Positions 9,482 to 17,748 of a stretch of DNA of 34,651 bases are shown in pieces. A model generated the notes under the pieces. That model ran no database searches. It worked only from the letters and a program-made list of their open reading frames with translations, and had not been told where the DNA came from. Position numbers and translations under genes: made by a program. Source of the stretch: Candidatus Binataceae bacterium (GTDB lineage Bacteria > Desulfobacterota > Binatia > Binatales > Binataceae); contig DATGLK010000031.1 in assembly GCA_035294265.1 (NCBI GenBank), positions 1-34,651 on the forward strand. Reading direction: 5' to 3'. Within the stretch, counting starts at the first letter, position 1; every line of letters starts with the position of its first letter.

Positions 9482-11442
9482 CGCTGACTCATTTCATGCA
9501 CCATCTCGACCAGGGCCTGGACGTGGGCCACTGGAGTTTGCGGCAGGATGCCATGGCCGAGATTGAAAATATGACCCGGTCGCCCACCGGCTTGGGCCAG
9601 GATCGCTCCGGCGCGTGCCCGGATCTCGGGAATTTCGGCGAACAAACAGATCGGATCCAGATTGCCCTGGACCGCGACCTGATAGTCCAACCTGGCCCAG
9701 GCCTCATCTAAATTGACGCGCCAATCCAAGCCCACGATGTCGCCGCCCGCCTCGCGCATCAGTTCCAGCAGATTGCCCGTCACCGTACCAAAATGAATTA
9801 CCGGGACTCGCCCTCGCAGCGGCGCGATCGCAGCAGCGGTATAAGGCAGCACATAACGGCGGTAATCATCGGGGCCCAGGCTTCCCACCCAACTATCGAA
9901 GAGTTGGACCAGATCGGCGCCGGCCGCGACCTGCATCTGGAGGTAAGCGGCAGTGATTTGTGCCAGCCGGCTCATCAAGCCGTCCCACAACTGGGGCTGG
10001 GTGTACATCATGGTCTTGGTCGCAAGATACTGGCGCGAAGCACCGCCCTCGATCAGGTAGGAGGCGAGGGTAAAAGGAGCGCCTGCAAACCCGATTAGCG
10101 GCACGGCGCCGGCCAATTCCTGGCGGGTCAACTTGATTGCGGCGGCTACGAAATCCAGCTCCGAGACGTCGAAAGGCTGCCAGTTGGCCAAATCCTGGGC
10201 CGCGCGCACCGGCCGCTGGATTTGCGGCCCATCGCCCTGCTCATAGCCCAGCCCCACCCCCAGCGGCAACAGCGGTAGGAGGATGTCGGCGAAGATAATG
10301 GCGGCATCCACCCCAAGGCGGCGCACCGCGGTCACCGTCACCTCGCAGGCGACTTCAGGTCGCCGGCACATGTCGAGAAAGGAAAGTTTGTCGCGCACTT
10401 GCCGGTACTCGGGCATATAGCGCCCGGCCTGGCGCATTAGCCAGATGGGCGTGTAGGGCGTGGGCTGGCGCCGACAGGCGCGCATCATTGTATGGTCCAG
10501 CAGAGCGGGGCGATCGGTCGGCGGCTCGGAGGTGGCCACCGGCACGGCAGCCGGCGCCGCAGCGCTGACTTCGCTCACCGCATTGGACTGTTTGCGACTT
10601 AACACCTCGGCGGCTCGCAGTGCGGCTTCCCGCACCAAGTGGCCCAGCTTGGGATGGGGTGGTTCGAAGTCAACCGCTATCTGGTTGCTGCGCAAGGCCA
10701 GCGAACAAACCGGACCGATCGACCCGATCGCCATACGGGCCAGGGCTTGGCGCAAAGCCTTGCCGTCGGCCTGCGCTTCAGCCACCTGGATGAGGTGAGT
10801 GACTTGGGTGGCGCTGGTGAACAGCGCCACTTCGGCTTGTCCGCCAATCATGGCCGCGATCGCTTTTTGCAGCGGCGCTCGATCCTCGGGCAGCGCCCAG
10901 CGATAGACCGGGACTTGCATCACCTGGGCGCCGCGCGCTGCCAGCCCAGCGACTAGATCGATATTGGCGACGCCGTACTCCTGCACCGCGACGTGCTTGC
11001 CGGCCACAGGCTGACGCTGATCGATCGCGCTTAGCACCTCGCGCCAAGTGTTGGGCTCGGGGATATGGATGGTAGGGTTCAGGCCTAGCTTGCGCAAAGC
11101 GGCGGCCGGTTTGGGACCGCGTGCCACGGTGGTGACCCGGCTCAACGCGGCGAGCAGTGCCTGACGGTCGAAAGTGTGGTCTAACAGCGCGAACAGTGCC
11201 TCCAGGCCGACTCCAGTCAGGAACACCACCAAGTCCAATTCTGCGGCCAACAGGCGGCGGGCGAACTGCTCGGCGGCGGGATTGCCCTCCAACGGTACCT
11301 CGCGCATCGCCGGTGCCAGCAGCGGCCGGCCGCCGTAGCGCCCGATCAGGCGCGCGGTCTCCTGTTCCATCCGGCTCTCAAAGGCGACTACGCGCAAGCC
11401 GGCCAGATCCTCGACGATTCCTGCCGCGCCTTGGGTACTCAT
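9478..11442 (-). CDS. hemDE: Fused uroporphyrinogen-III synthase / uroporphyrinogen decarboxylase (HemD-HemE)
   Basis: One unbroken 654-residue frame encodes two consecutive tetrapyrrole enzymes. Residues 1 to about 283 resemble uroporphyrinogen-III synthase: two alternating lobes, with FLTGVGLEAL near 74-83 and VALFTSATQVTHLI near 205-218. A low-complexity Ala/Pro/Ser linker covers about 284-314. Residues about 315-654 are a full uroporphyrinogen decarboxylase with the signature PIWLMRQAGRYMPEYR (Arg337, Arg341), catalytic Asp386 in FADILLP, the second signature GFAGAPFTLASYLIEGG and His630 in FNLGHGI. The HemD half is divergent, as is normal for that family. A fusion could pass unstable uroporphyrinogen III directly to the decarboxylase. 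It starts 26 bases after ribF with AGG upstream of the ATG, and overlaps hemH by 4 bases. Confidence 0.93.
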   Translation of the reverse strand: MSTQGAAGIVEDLAGLRVVAFESRMEQETARLIGRYGGRPLLAPAMREVPLEGNPAAEQFARRLLAAELDLVVFLTGVGLEALFALLDHTFDRQALLAALSRVTTVARGPKPAAALRKLGLNPTIHIPEPNTWREVLSAIDQRQPVAGKHVAVQEYGVANIDLVAGLAARGAQVMQVPVYRWALPEDRAPLQKAIAAMIGGQAEVALFTSATQVTHLIQVAEAQADGKALRQALARMAIGSIGPVCSLALRSNQIAVDFEPPHPKLGHLVREAALRAAEVLSRKQSNAVSEVSAAAPAAVPVATSEPPTDRPALLDHTMMRACRRQPTPYTPIWLMRQAGRYMPEYRQVRDKLSFLDMCRRPEVACEVTVTAVRRLGVDAAIIFADILLPLLPLGVGLGYEQGDGPQIQRPVRAAQDLANWQPFDVSELDFVAAAIKLTRQELAGAVPLIGFAGAPFTLASYLIEGGASRQYLATKTMMYTQPQLWDGLMSRLAQITAAYLQMQVAAGADLVQLFDSWVGSLGPDDYRRYVLPYTAAAIAPLRGRVPVIHFGTVTGNLLELMREAGGDIVGLDWRVNLDEAWARLDYQVAVQGNLDPICLFAEIPEIRARAGAILAQAGGRPGHIFNLGHGILPQTPVAHVQALVEMVHEMSQR

Positions 11443-11468
11443 GGCTTACCTGTTATTACGCAGGCTCC

Positions 11469-12395
11469 TTAACCCACCGTATCGAGAATAGCGCGGGCGC
11501 GCTGTACGTCGCTGGCGATCTGATGGGCCAAGGCTTGGCCGCTGTCGAATTTGCGCTCGCCACGCAAGCGCTCGATAAATTCCACTTTGACCTGCCGATC
11601 GTACAGGTCGCCGGAAAAATCGAAAATGTGAGTTTCCACTGAGCGCTGGGTTTCGTCAAAGGTCGGATTGAGGCCGATATTGGTGACCGAGGCGTAGGCG
11701 CCCTCGGGCAGCACCAGACGGGTGGCATAGACCCCGTCGGGCGGAACGGTTTCGGTTAACGAGCGTAGATTAGCGGTGGGAAAGCCTAGTTGATGGCCGC
11801 GCTGGCGCCCGCGTATCACGATTCCCGATAAAAAATGATAGCGCCCCAGCATTCGCGCCGCCTCGCCCATGTCGCCGCGCTCGACCGCACGGCGGATGCG
11901 GGTGGAGCTGACCTCAACCCCGTCCACGCTCAAAGCTTCGACCACGCGCACCTCGAAGCCCAGCTTCTCCCCCAGCCTTTTCATCACGGCGGCGTTGCCG
12001 CCACGGGCATGGCCGAAGCTGATACTGTGGCCGACCACCACGCAGCTGATGTGCAAGCGCTCCATCAGGCATTGGCGGGCGAATTGCTCGGGCGACAGCA
12101 GACTGAGCTCGCGGGTGAAGGGAGCGATAATAATTGCGTCCAGCGCTGTTTCGGCCATGCACGCCAGCTTGTCCGCCAGGGTCATCAGCAGTTTGGGCGC
12201 GCGTGCGGGCGCGAGCACCTTGGCCGGCGTGGGCTCGAAGGTCATCGCCACAGCACAGACGCCGCTCTGCTGTGCACACTCGCGTGCGGTCTCCAGGATG
12301 GCGCGATGGCCTCGATGAACGCCGTCGAAATTGCCCAGCGCCAGCACCGGGCGGGCGAGCCCGGGCGGTAGGCTCAGCTCGCGAATAACCTCCAT
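11469..12395 (-). CDS. ribF: Bifunctional riboflavin kinase / FAD synthetase
   Basis: A 308-residue prokaryotic-type RibF that makes FMN from riboflavin and then FAD. The N-terminal nucleotidyltransferase domain has LALGNFDGVHRGHR near residues 20-33 and the later STRIRR phrase (VEVSSTRIRRAVERGD). The C-terminal flavokinase domain starts at about 185 with GIVIRGRQRGHQLGFPTANL and ends with the VEFIERLRGERKFDS region. Length is normal for the family. It lies between cpoB (23-base gap) and the hemD-hemE fusion (26-base gap), all in one direction. FAD is the cofactor of the oxidase encoded three genes downstream, so the linkage makes metabolic sense. No clear ribosome site precedes the ATG. Confidence 0.96.
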   Translation of the reverse strand: MEVIRELSLPPGLARPVLALGNFDGVHRGHRAILETARECAQQSGVCAVAMTFEPTPAKVLAPARAPKLLMTLADKLACMAETALDAIIIAPFTRELSLLSPEQFARQCLMERLHISCVVVGHSISFGHARGGNAAVMKRLGEKLGFEVRVVEALSVDGVEVSSTRIRRAVERGDMGEAARMLGRYHFLSGIVIRGRQRGHQLGFPTANLRSLTETVPPDGVYATRLVLPEGAYASVTNIGLNPTFDETQRSVETHIFDFSGDLYDRQVKVEFIERLRGERKFDSGQALAHQIASDVQRARAILDTVG

Positions 12396-12418
12396 GCTAA
12401 ACGACCCGCACGGTTGGG

Positions 12419-13351
12419 CTAATCAGCCTCGAGATTTTTCATCAGAGCATTGGCGGCCGACGCTTCCGGGCTATCGCCATGTTCGTTGAGTAGCTTCTGC
12501 AGGGTAAGTCGGGCGTCGATCTTGTCGTTGATGCGCAAAAAAGCCTGGGCCTCGCGCAGCAAGGACTGGCCCGCATAACGTCCCTTTGGATAACGCATCG
12601 CGAGGTCGTTGAACTGCAAAATCGCCTGGTCATATTTACCTAATTGGTAGTAGGCGTTGGCAGCAAAGTAGTCGGCCGACTCGCCCAGGTCGGAATGCGG
12701 ATACTTGCGTTGCAGGGTAGAAAAATGGTCGATGGCTTGAGCGTAATTGCCCTCTTTCATGGCCAGCAAACCGCTGCGGTACACTTTGCCCGCAGAACCG
12801 CTTTGCGAAGTTGCCAAGGCACGGGCCAGCTCCTGACGCCAATAAGTCGGTACTACCACCGGGGCCGCGGCCGCCTGCGGTGGCGTGCCCATACCTTCCA
12901 CACCTGCGCCAGGGGGTACCGTGCCTGCGCCCGGCGGCACGCTGTCTTCAGGCGGCGCGGTCGCGCCGGGAGGGGTGGGGTTGGGCGCCGGCATTCCCGG
13001 CGGGACCAGCCCGGGCGCGAGCGCCGCAGGTGGGACCCCGGCAGCCGGATTTATGCTGCTCTGTAGCGCGTTCACCTGCGCTTGCAGTTTGGCCAGCCGC
13101 GCTGCCAGCGCCGATGATGGGGTGCTGGCCCCGCTGCCAGCGTGCTGCATCTCTTGAAGTTGGTCGTCGAGCTGGCGAACGCGATCTTCCAAGGCCTGGA
13201 TCGCCTGCTGGTTGGAGGCCACCATCGAGCGGATCTGAAACTGTTGGTCCTGGGTCTGCTCAATATCGCTGCGTGAGGCGCAGCCCACCGCTATCGCCAG
13301 CGGCAAGGCCAGACCGAGCAACCAGGGCTGGCGCACAATTGGGGCTCTCAT
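12419..13351 (-). CDS. cpoB: Tol-Pal accessory protein CpoB (YbgF)
   Basis: A 310-residue periplasmic coordinator of peptidoglycan synthesis with outer-membrane constriction. The N-terminal signal ends in a lipobox-like IAVGC (Cys24), so this version may be lipidated, unlike soluble E. coli CpoB. A coiled coil covers about 30-100 (repeated Gln/Leu heptads such as QAIQALEDRVRQLDDQLQEM). A long Pro/Gly/Ala linker follows at about 105-165, then TPR-type repeats to the end (YAQAIDHFSTLQRKYPHSD; YDQAILQFNDLAMRYPKGRY). Its ATG overlaps the pal stop by 4 bases (ATGA at 13348-13351). It closes the tol-pal cluster, but only 23 bases separate it from ribF, with no terminator visible. Confidence 0.93.
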   Translation of the reverse strand: MRAPIVRQPWLLGLALPLAIAVGCASRSDIEQTQDQQFQIRSMVASNQQAIQALEDRVRQLDDQLQEMQHAGSGASTPSSALAARLAKLQAQVNALQSSINPAAGVPPAALAPGLVPPGMPAPNPTPPGATAPPEDSVPPGAGTVPPGAGVEGMGTPPQAAAAPVVVPTYWRQELARALATSQSGSAGKVYRSGLLAMKEGNYAQAIDHFSTLQRKYPHSDLGESADYFAANAYYQLGKYDQAILQFNDLAMRYPKGRYAGQSLLREAQAFLRINDKIDARLTLQKLLNEHGDSPEASAANALMKNLEAD

Positions 13352-13869
13352 TGGGCTCCGCTAACCACAAAGTGATCGCGCCGATTTTGTGCCCAGCACT
13401 CTTCGGTTTCCTCGTGGCACAGCGGCAACTCCTTACCGTAGCTGATGGTCGAGATGCGGTCACCCGCGATCCCTAGATCCGTCAGATATTCCTTGGCGGC
13501 CTGCGCCCGCTTGGCGCCCAAGGCCAAATTATACTCCTCCGAGCCGCGGTCGTCGCAGTGCCCTTCTATCTGGACCCGGCTGGAGGCGTGATCGGTTAGC
13601 CAGCGCGCGTTGTTGCGCAGCACTTCGCCGTCCTGGGGCTGGATGGTGTAGTCGTTGAAAGCGAAATGGATGTCACTCAACGGACCACCGCTGTCGGCGC
13701 CCAGGGTGCCCTTTTGAAACTGTTCCAGCGAGCCCTTGTTACCCAGATTCTGCTCGCCCATGCCCGCTGCCCCATTTTCGCCCGCCACCCCTTGCCCATT
13801 GGGCTTGGATGAAGAGCAAGCGGCCAGGGTCAATGCGACTAGGACTACCGCGATTCGTCGCGCGATCAC
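13348..13869 (-). CDS. pal: Peptidoglycan-associated lipoprotein Pal
   Basis: An outer-membrane lipoprotein with a C-terminal OmpA-like domain that binds peptidoglycan and links it to TolB. I chose the GTG at 13869 because a strong GAGGAGGAAGG ribosome site sits just upstream; it gives 173 residues and a compact lipoprotein signal ending LTLAAC. A longer frame to 13929 would put 20 extra residues before the signal and overlap tolB. The OmpA domain shows IQPQDGEVLRNNARWL, the family core VQIEGHCDDRGSEEYNLALGAKRA, and ISTISYGKELP. The cpoB start overlaps its stop by 4 bases. The protein ends CWAQNRRDHFVV, as in many Pal proteins. Confidence 0.95.
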   Translation of the reverse strand: MIARRIAVVLVALTLAACSSSKPNGQGVAGENGAAGMGEQNLGNKGSLEQFQKGTLGADSGGPLSDIHFAFNDYTIQPQDGEVLRNNARWLTDHASSRVQIEGHCDDRGSEEYNLALGAKRAQAAKEYLTDLGIAGDRISTISYGKELPLCHEETEECWAQNRRDHFVVSGAQ

Positions 13870-13885
13870 ACCCTTCCTCCTCGAA

Positions 13886-15232
13886 CTATTCTCCCAACCA
13901 CCACGACCATGCCGGATCTGTCGCATCACCGTCCTCCTTCGTTATCGGTGCAATGATTTTGCCACTATCCACTTGCATTAGATACAGCCTGCTCGTGCCG
14001 CTCCGGTCTGCGCTGAAAATCAGATAGCGCCCGTCGGGTGACCAGCTTGGATGCTGCCCGGCGGCCAACACAGTAGGCTGGCCACCATCAATGCCGATTA
14101 TAGCGATGTGGAACCCGCCATTGCGGGTTTGGTATGCAATCCGGTCGCCCTTGGGCGAAATCGCCGGATCGGTGTTGTAGCTGCCCGAATAGGTAACCCG
14201 TCGTGCCTCGCCCCCCTGAGGATTCATCACATAGATTTGAGGTGTTCCGCCGCGATCCGAAGTGAAGGCCATCAGACTGCCATCGGCATTGAAACTGGGA
14301 TTGACGTTGATCGAGCCGCCACGGGTCAGTTGCCGAATAACGTTGCCCTGCAAGTCCAGCATGAACAGATTGGTGGCGCCACCGCGTTCCACCGCCGCCA
14401 CCACCGAGTTTCCGCCGGGGCTCACGGCGCCGCCCAGCAGCAGGCCACGGTCGGTGCTGATACGAATTTCGCGCTTGGTGGCCAGGTTGAACAGATAGAG
14501 GTCTGGCGAGCCGCTTTTAAAGGAGGTATAGAGCAAATGGCCAACCCCGCGATCGAAGCTAGGCGACAGGTTGATGGTCGGATTGTTGGTCACCCTATAT
14601 AGGTCCTCGCCGTCCAGAGAGGTTATATAGATTTCCTTGAACCGCCCGCCGCGGGTGGAAACCAGCGCGATTTTGCTGTCGAAGGGGCCACGCTGGCCGG
14701 TAATCCCGGCCAGGATGGCGTCGGCAAAGCGGCGCGCCATCCGGTTGACGTCTTGGGGCGCGCCAGAAAAGCGTTTACCCACCAATTGCTTTTGCGCCGC
14801 GACGTCATACAGAAAGGCGTCGATCGTTACCACGGCATCCGAGGCGGTTACCGCTCCCTTGACCAGGAATTCGGCGTTAATCGAGCTCCAATCGGTGAAA
14901 TTGAACTGACCTAGCTGGTAGCCGCTTTGCTGCGGATTCTCGATGTAGGCCTCGGGTTTAATCAACCGGAAGTAGCCCGACAATTCCAGATCGCGCGAAA
15001 GCACATTTACGAAGTGCGCCGACACCTCGCCCTCGTCGTCGCCTCCCAGGTTTTTTAGCTGGGATATCGCTATCGGCGCTAACTTGGAGCCTGGGCCGAC
15101 GATGTCGAAATGTAGCAGACCGGACTGGGACTGTGCCCACGCCGGCGCACCTATCAGCAGTAATGTTCCGAGGCCGAGCACGGCAACCAAGGCGCGTTGG
15201 GCGCAAGTTGCTCCATAGGGCTGGAATCTCAC
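13886..15232 (-). CDS. tolB: Tol-Pal periplasmic beta-propeller TolB
   Basis: A 448-residue periplasmic protein that passes between Pal and the TolQRA motor. A signal peptide ends near GAPAWAQ (about residue 34). The N-terminal domain covers about 38-170 and includes LSGYFRLIKPEAYIE. It is followed by a WD40-like propeller with the repeated TolB pattern of Asp/Gly turns, for example PSFNADGSLMAFTSDRGGTPQIYVMN and PAISPKGDRIAYQT. Length is normal. It starts with a GTG that overlaps the stop of the tolA-like gene by 4 bases (GTGA at 15229-15232). Only 16 bases separate its stop from the chosen pal start. Confidence 0.95.
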   Translation of the reverse strand: MRFQPYGATCAQRALVAVLGLGTLLLIGAPAWAQSQSGLLHFDIVGPGSKLAPIAISQLKNLGGDDEGEVSAHFVNVLSRDLELSGYFRLIKPEAYIENPQQSGYQLGQFNFTDWSSINAEFLVKGAVTASDAVVTIDAFLYDVAAQKQLVGKRFSGAPQDVNRMARRFADAILAGITGQRGPFDSKIALVSTRGGRFKEIYITSLDGEDLYRVTNNPTINLSPSFDRGVGHLLYTSFKSGSPDLYLFNLATKREIRISTDRGLLLGGAVSPGGNSVVAAVERGGATNLFMLDLQGNVIRQLTRGGSINVNPSFNADGSLMAFTSDRGGTPQIYVMNPQGGEARRVTYSGSYNTDPAISPKGDRIAYQTRNGGFHIAIIGIDGGQPTVLAAGQHPSWSPDGRYLIFSADRSGTSRLYLMQVDSGKIIAPITKEDGDATDPAWSWWLGE

Positions 15233-16296
15233 GAATTTAGCTCTCCCAGTCTGAAGGTAGCCTCGACTCCGCGCGAGAATGCGTCGCGGTAGTCGGGCGG
15301 GGGCGGAGGAAACGGAGCCGCGCGTTTGATGGCGCGGATTACCGATTCATCATAGGCGTCATTGCGCGAGGAGCGCTGCACCTGATAGTTGAGCAACTGA
15401 CCGTCGGGACCAATCGCGAACTCGATCGTGGCTGTCAGATCGCTATTACCTCCCGAAAAGGTCCAGGCTTTCTTAATCCGCTCTTGCACCTGCGTATAAT
15501 ACAAGAGAAAAAGCGGGTCCTTAAGCATTCCGGCACTTTCATGGCCGGGGCCCACCCCGTAACCCTGTCCCCCGCTTGAAACGTTGCTCTCCAGCGGACC
15601 ACCACCTTCGCCCTCATGCCGCTGCGCAATTACCTTGCGGTGCTTGAGCGAATCCAGCAGCAGTTGCTTGCGCAACGCCGCCATCTGCTCGCGTACTCCC
15701 GGAGTGGGCTTCGGGGTGGCCTGGGCCAGCATCCGTTTGGGCGTCTCCCGCGGCCCCGCGCGGCGTGCTCGTGGGGTCGCGGTCGGTCGCGGACGCTTGG
15801 CGCGCGCAGTCGGCCTCGGCGTTGTCATGACCCGGTGTGCGGTCGCGGTGGGCCGGGTGGTGGCACGGCGGGTAGGCCGGGCGGTGGGACGCGGAGTTGG
15901 TGGCACGGTTGGTGCCGCCGTGGCCTGGGCCGGAGTTGGGGTCGGGGTAGGGGTTGGCGTCATATCGCCGCGCTTGTTGAGGGCAAAGGCCTTGGTGTCG
16001 CTGTTGGGTGCGCTCGCCTTGGCGGTCTTTGGAGGCTTGGGCGGCCTGGGTGGCGGTAGCGTTTTGCGGGGTGGACTCTGCGGGCGGTTGAGTTGCGGCA
16101 AATGGGTCCCTAAGTCGCCCGCGGGCAGGTTGTCCACTACCGCCACCGTATAGACTGGTGGTGGGGCCGGTTGTTCGGCGAGCCAGCGCGGAATCAGCAC
16201 CAAGCCGCTGTAGAGCAAGCCGATGTGGGCCAGGGCCGAGAGCAGGATCGCGAGGGCTAGGCCCAGCCCGCCCCGCCCGTTATCGCCTGGCCCCAC
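15229..16296 (-). CDS. tolA: TolA/TonB-type energy-transducing protein with Thr/Pro/Arg-rich linker
   Basis: A 355-residue inner-membrane protein that would couple the TolQR motor to TolB-Pal. It has a short cytoplasmic tail, one membrane helix (about 10-38, ALAILLSALAHIGLLYSGLVLI), a long periplasmic spacer, and a C-terminal TonB/TolA-like domain (about 265-355) with YYTQVQERIKKAW, ATIEFAIGPDGQL and ESVIRAIKRAAPFPPPP. The spacer is unusual: instead of the long Ala/Lys/Glu helix of E. coli TolA it is rich in Pro, Thr and Arg, including a (TP)5 run and many TPRPTAR-like units, then a short charged helix. TolA is inferred from position between tolR and tolB. It starts with a GTG 17 bases inside the end of tolR. 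Confidence 0.87.
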   Translation of the reverse strand: MGPGDNGRGGLGLALAILLSALAHIGLLYSGLVLIPRWLAEQPAPPPVYTVAVVDNLPAGDLGTHLPQLNRPQSPPRKTLPPPRPPKPPKTAKASAPNSDTKAFALNKRGDMTPTPTPTPTPAQATAAPTVPPTPRPTARPTRRATTRPTATAHRVMTTPRPTARAKRPRPTATPRARRAGPRETPKRMLAQATPKPTPGVREQMAALRKQLLLDSLKHRKVIAQRHEGEGGGPLESNVSSGGQGYGVGPGHESAGMLKDPLFLLYYTQVQERIKKAWTFSGGNSDLTATIEFAIGPDGQLLNYQVQRSSRNDAYDESVIRAIKRAAPFPPPPPDYRDAFSRGVEATFRLGELNS

Positions 16297-16741
16297 CCGA
16301 ATGTCCGTGCCCGGGCGCGCCGGCGCCCATTCCGTTGTCCGGCACCTGGGTCACCATCCCGACGTTGCGAATCCCGGCGGCCTTGATTGCCGCCATCACC
16401 CGAATTACCGCGCCATAGGGCACTTGGTCGTCGGCTCGCACGAAGACCTGGCGGTCGGGCCGCTCCAGGGCGATGGCGCTCAGCTTGGTGGTGAGCTCTT
16501 CGGCCGTAAGCTTGGTATCGTTGAGATATATGGTCTGATCCCGGGTGACCGAAACCACGAATTGCTGCTCTTCGCCGGGCAGGGCGGAGAGCCGCTCCTT
16601 GGGCAAATTGAGCTCCACACCTTGCTGAATAATTGGCGCGGTTACCATGAAAATCACCAGCAACACCAGCATCACGTCCACCAGGGGCGTGACGTTTATC
16701 TGGGAGACCAAGGTCCCGCGCTTGCCCGCCTCGAATGCCAT
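16280..16741 (-). CDS. tolR: Tol-Pal motor subunit TolR (ExbD family)
   Basis: A 153-residue ExbD/TolR protein and part of the proton-driven motor. A single membrane helix carries the proton-carrying aspartate Asp22 in INVTPLVDVMLVLLVIFMV, followed by a periplasmic domain (VELNLPKERLSALPG, TIYLNDTKLTAEELTTKL, VFVRADDQVPYGAVIRVM). I chose the ATG at 16741 because GAGG lies about 8 bases upstream and the first residues MAFEAG are followed directly by the helix. A TTG at 16756 is possible but falls inside a small hairpin. The C-terminus ends in a Gly/His-rich tail overlapping the tolA-like start by 17 bases. The upstream gap to tolQ is 104 bases. Confidence 0.94.
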   Translation of the reverse strand: MAFEAGKRGTLVSQINVTPLVDVMLVLLVIFMVTAPIIQQGVELNLPKERLSALPGEEQQFVVSVTRDQTIYLNDTKLTAEELTTKLSAIALERPDRQVFVRADDQVPYGAVIRVMAAIKAAGIRNVGMVTQVPDNGMGAGAPGHGHSGGARR

Positions 16742-16749
16742 CGCCGCCT

Positions 16750-16770
16750 CACCCAACCCTTAGTTGGGTG
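16750..16770. repeat. Inverted repeat between tolQ and tolR
   Basis: An 8-base perfect stem, CACCCAAC (16750-16757) with GTTGGGTG (16763-16770), and a 5-base loop. It lies directly ahead of the tolR ATG at 16741 and contains the alternative TTG start. No T-tract follows, so it is not an obvious terminator. In mRNA it could tune TolR translation or processing. Confidence 0.55.
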
Positions 16771-16845
16771 GTCTTCTCAATTGCCACCGCCGCAGGCTCC
16801 CCAGCGCCAACCCATCGATTGCAGCCACGCGCCGTTCTCAACCGG

Positions 16846-17559
16846 CTAGGACAGGAAGTGCCGTTCGGCGATATTGACAAACTCCGAGGTGAAATTTTCC
16901 ATCTCGGTCGCCAATACCCGCACCCGAGCGGTGAAGTAGTTGTAAAACATCTGAGCCGGAATGGCCGCCACCAGGCCCACCGCGGTGGTAATCAAGGCCT
17001 CGGCAATCCCCGGGGCGACCGCTTGAATATTGGAGGAATGAGCCGCCGAAAGGCCCAGAAACGCGGTCATAATGCCCCACACCGTGCCGAACAGACCGAT
17101 AAAGGGAGAGGTCGAGCCGGTAGTGGCTAAAAAAGTGATCCCGGTTTCCAGCTTGGTCAGCTCGACGTTGGCCTCGCGCTGCATCGCCCGCATCACGTTT
17201 TCCACCCCGCCCAGCTCGGTGGAGAAGCTGCCCTCGGCGGCGTTGACTACCTGGCGTTTGGCCCGCGTCAGCCGCAGCAACTCCTGGTAGCCGGCGCGAA
17301 ACACCTGGGCCACTGGGCTGCGCTTGAGATCCAGGCTGCCGGTATGGATCGCGGCCAAATTCTTGGATTCCCAAAACAGATTGATGAAGCGGGCCGATTG
17401 GCGACGGGCTTGGGAGACCTGGCGCAGCTTAAAGATGATGATACCCCAGCTAAAGATCGAGAACGCCAACAAAATCGCCAGCACCGCTTGGACCACCGGC
17501 CCGGTACCGAGCAGCATTTCGAGAATGTTGGGCGCGCTGAGCGCGGGCGATTGCAGCAT
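16846..17559 (-). CDS. tolQ: Tol-Pal motor subunit TolQ (ExbB/MotA family)
   Basis: A 237-residue inner-membrane protein with three membrane helices that forms the proton channel with TolR. Helix 1 covers about 15-40 from the chosen start (VVQAVLAILLAFSIFSWGIIIF). The large cytoplasmic loop follows, and helices 2 and 3 show the ExbB/TolQ pattern TTGSTSPFIGLFGTVWGIMTAF and EALITTAVGLVAAIPAQMFYNYF. The start is uncertain: ATG at 17559 gives MLQSPALSAPN; a TTG at 17598 would add 13 residues. I prefer ATG because a TTGACT hexamer at 17598-17603 (minus strand) suggests transcription may begin downstream of the TTG. It is the first gene of the long minus-strand run and diverges from the pcnB-type gene. 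Confidence 0.93.
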   Translation of the reverse strand: MLQSPALSAPNILEMLLGTGPVVQAVLAILLAFSIFSWGIIIFKLRQVSQARRQSARFINLFWESKNLAAIHTGSLDLKRSPVAQVFRAGYQELLRLTRAKRQVVNAAEGSFSTELGGVENVMRAMQREANVELTKLETGITFLATTGSTSPFIGLFGTVWGIMTAFLGLSAAHSSNIQAVAPGIAEALITTAVGLVAAIPAQMFYNYFTARVRVLATEMENFTSEFVNIAERHFLS

Positions 17560-17748
17560 AGCCGAGTACTTCGACCCTATTACATGGTTTTCCGCCAAGT
17601 CAACGCCACCGCTCGCACCGGCAGAAACGGTGGGGGATGGCGAGGCGCGGTCGGCGTGCTAAGTTGCAAGCATCGTGCGAGGTGCGACGCAGGCGTGGGG
17701 ACGGCTGCGCACCCGCAACACCATCGGCGCGGGGTCAACGCAGCGGCA

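Noticed and set aside
13870-13929. A longer Pal start giving 20 extra residues
   Set aside because: It would overlap tolB and put a charged stretch before the lipoprotein signal, whereas the GTG at 13869 has an excellent ribosome site.
17577-17603. Possible promoter TTGACT with TAATAG ahead of tolQ
   Set aside because: The spacing is only 15 bases and the -10 is imperfect. I used it only as weak support for the ATG start and did not list it.
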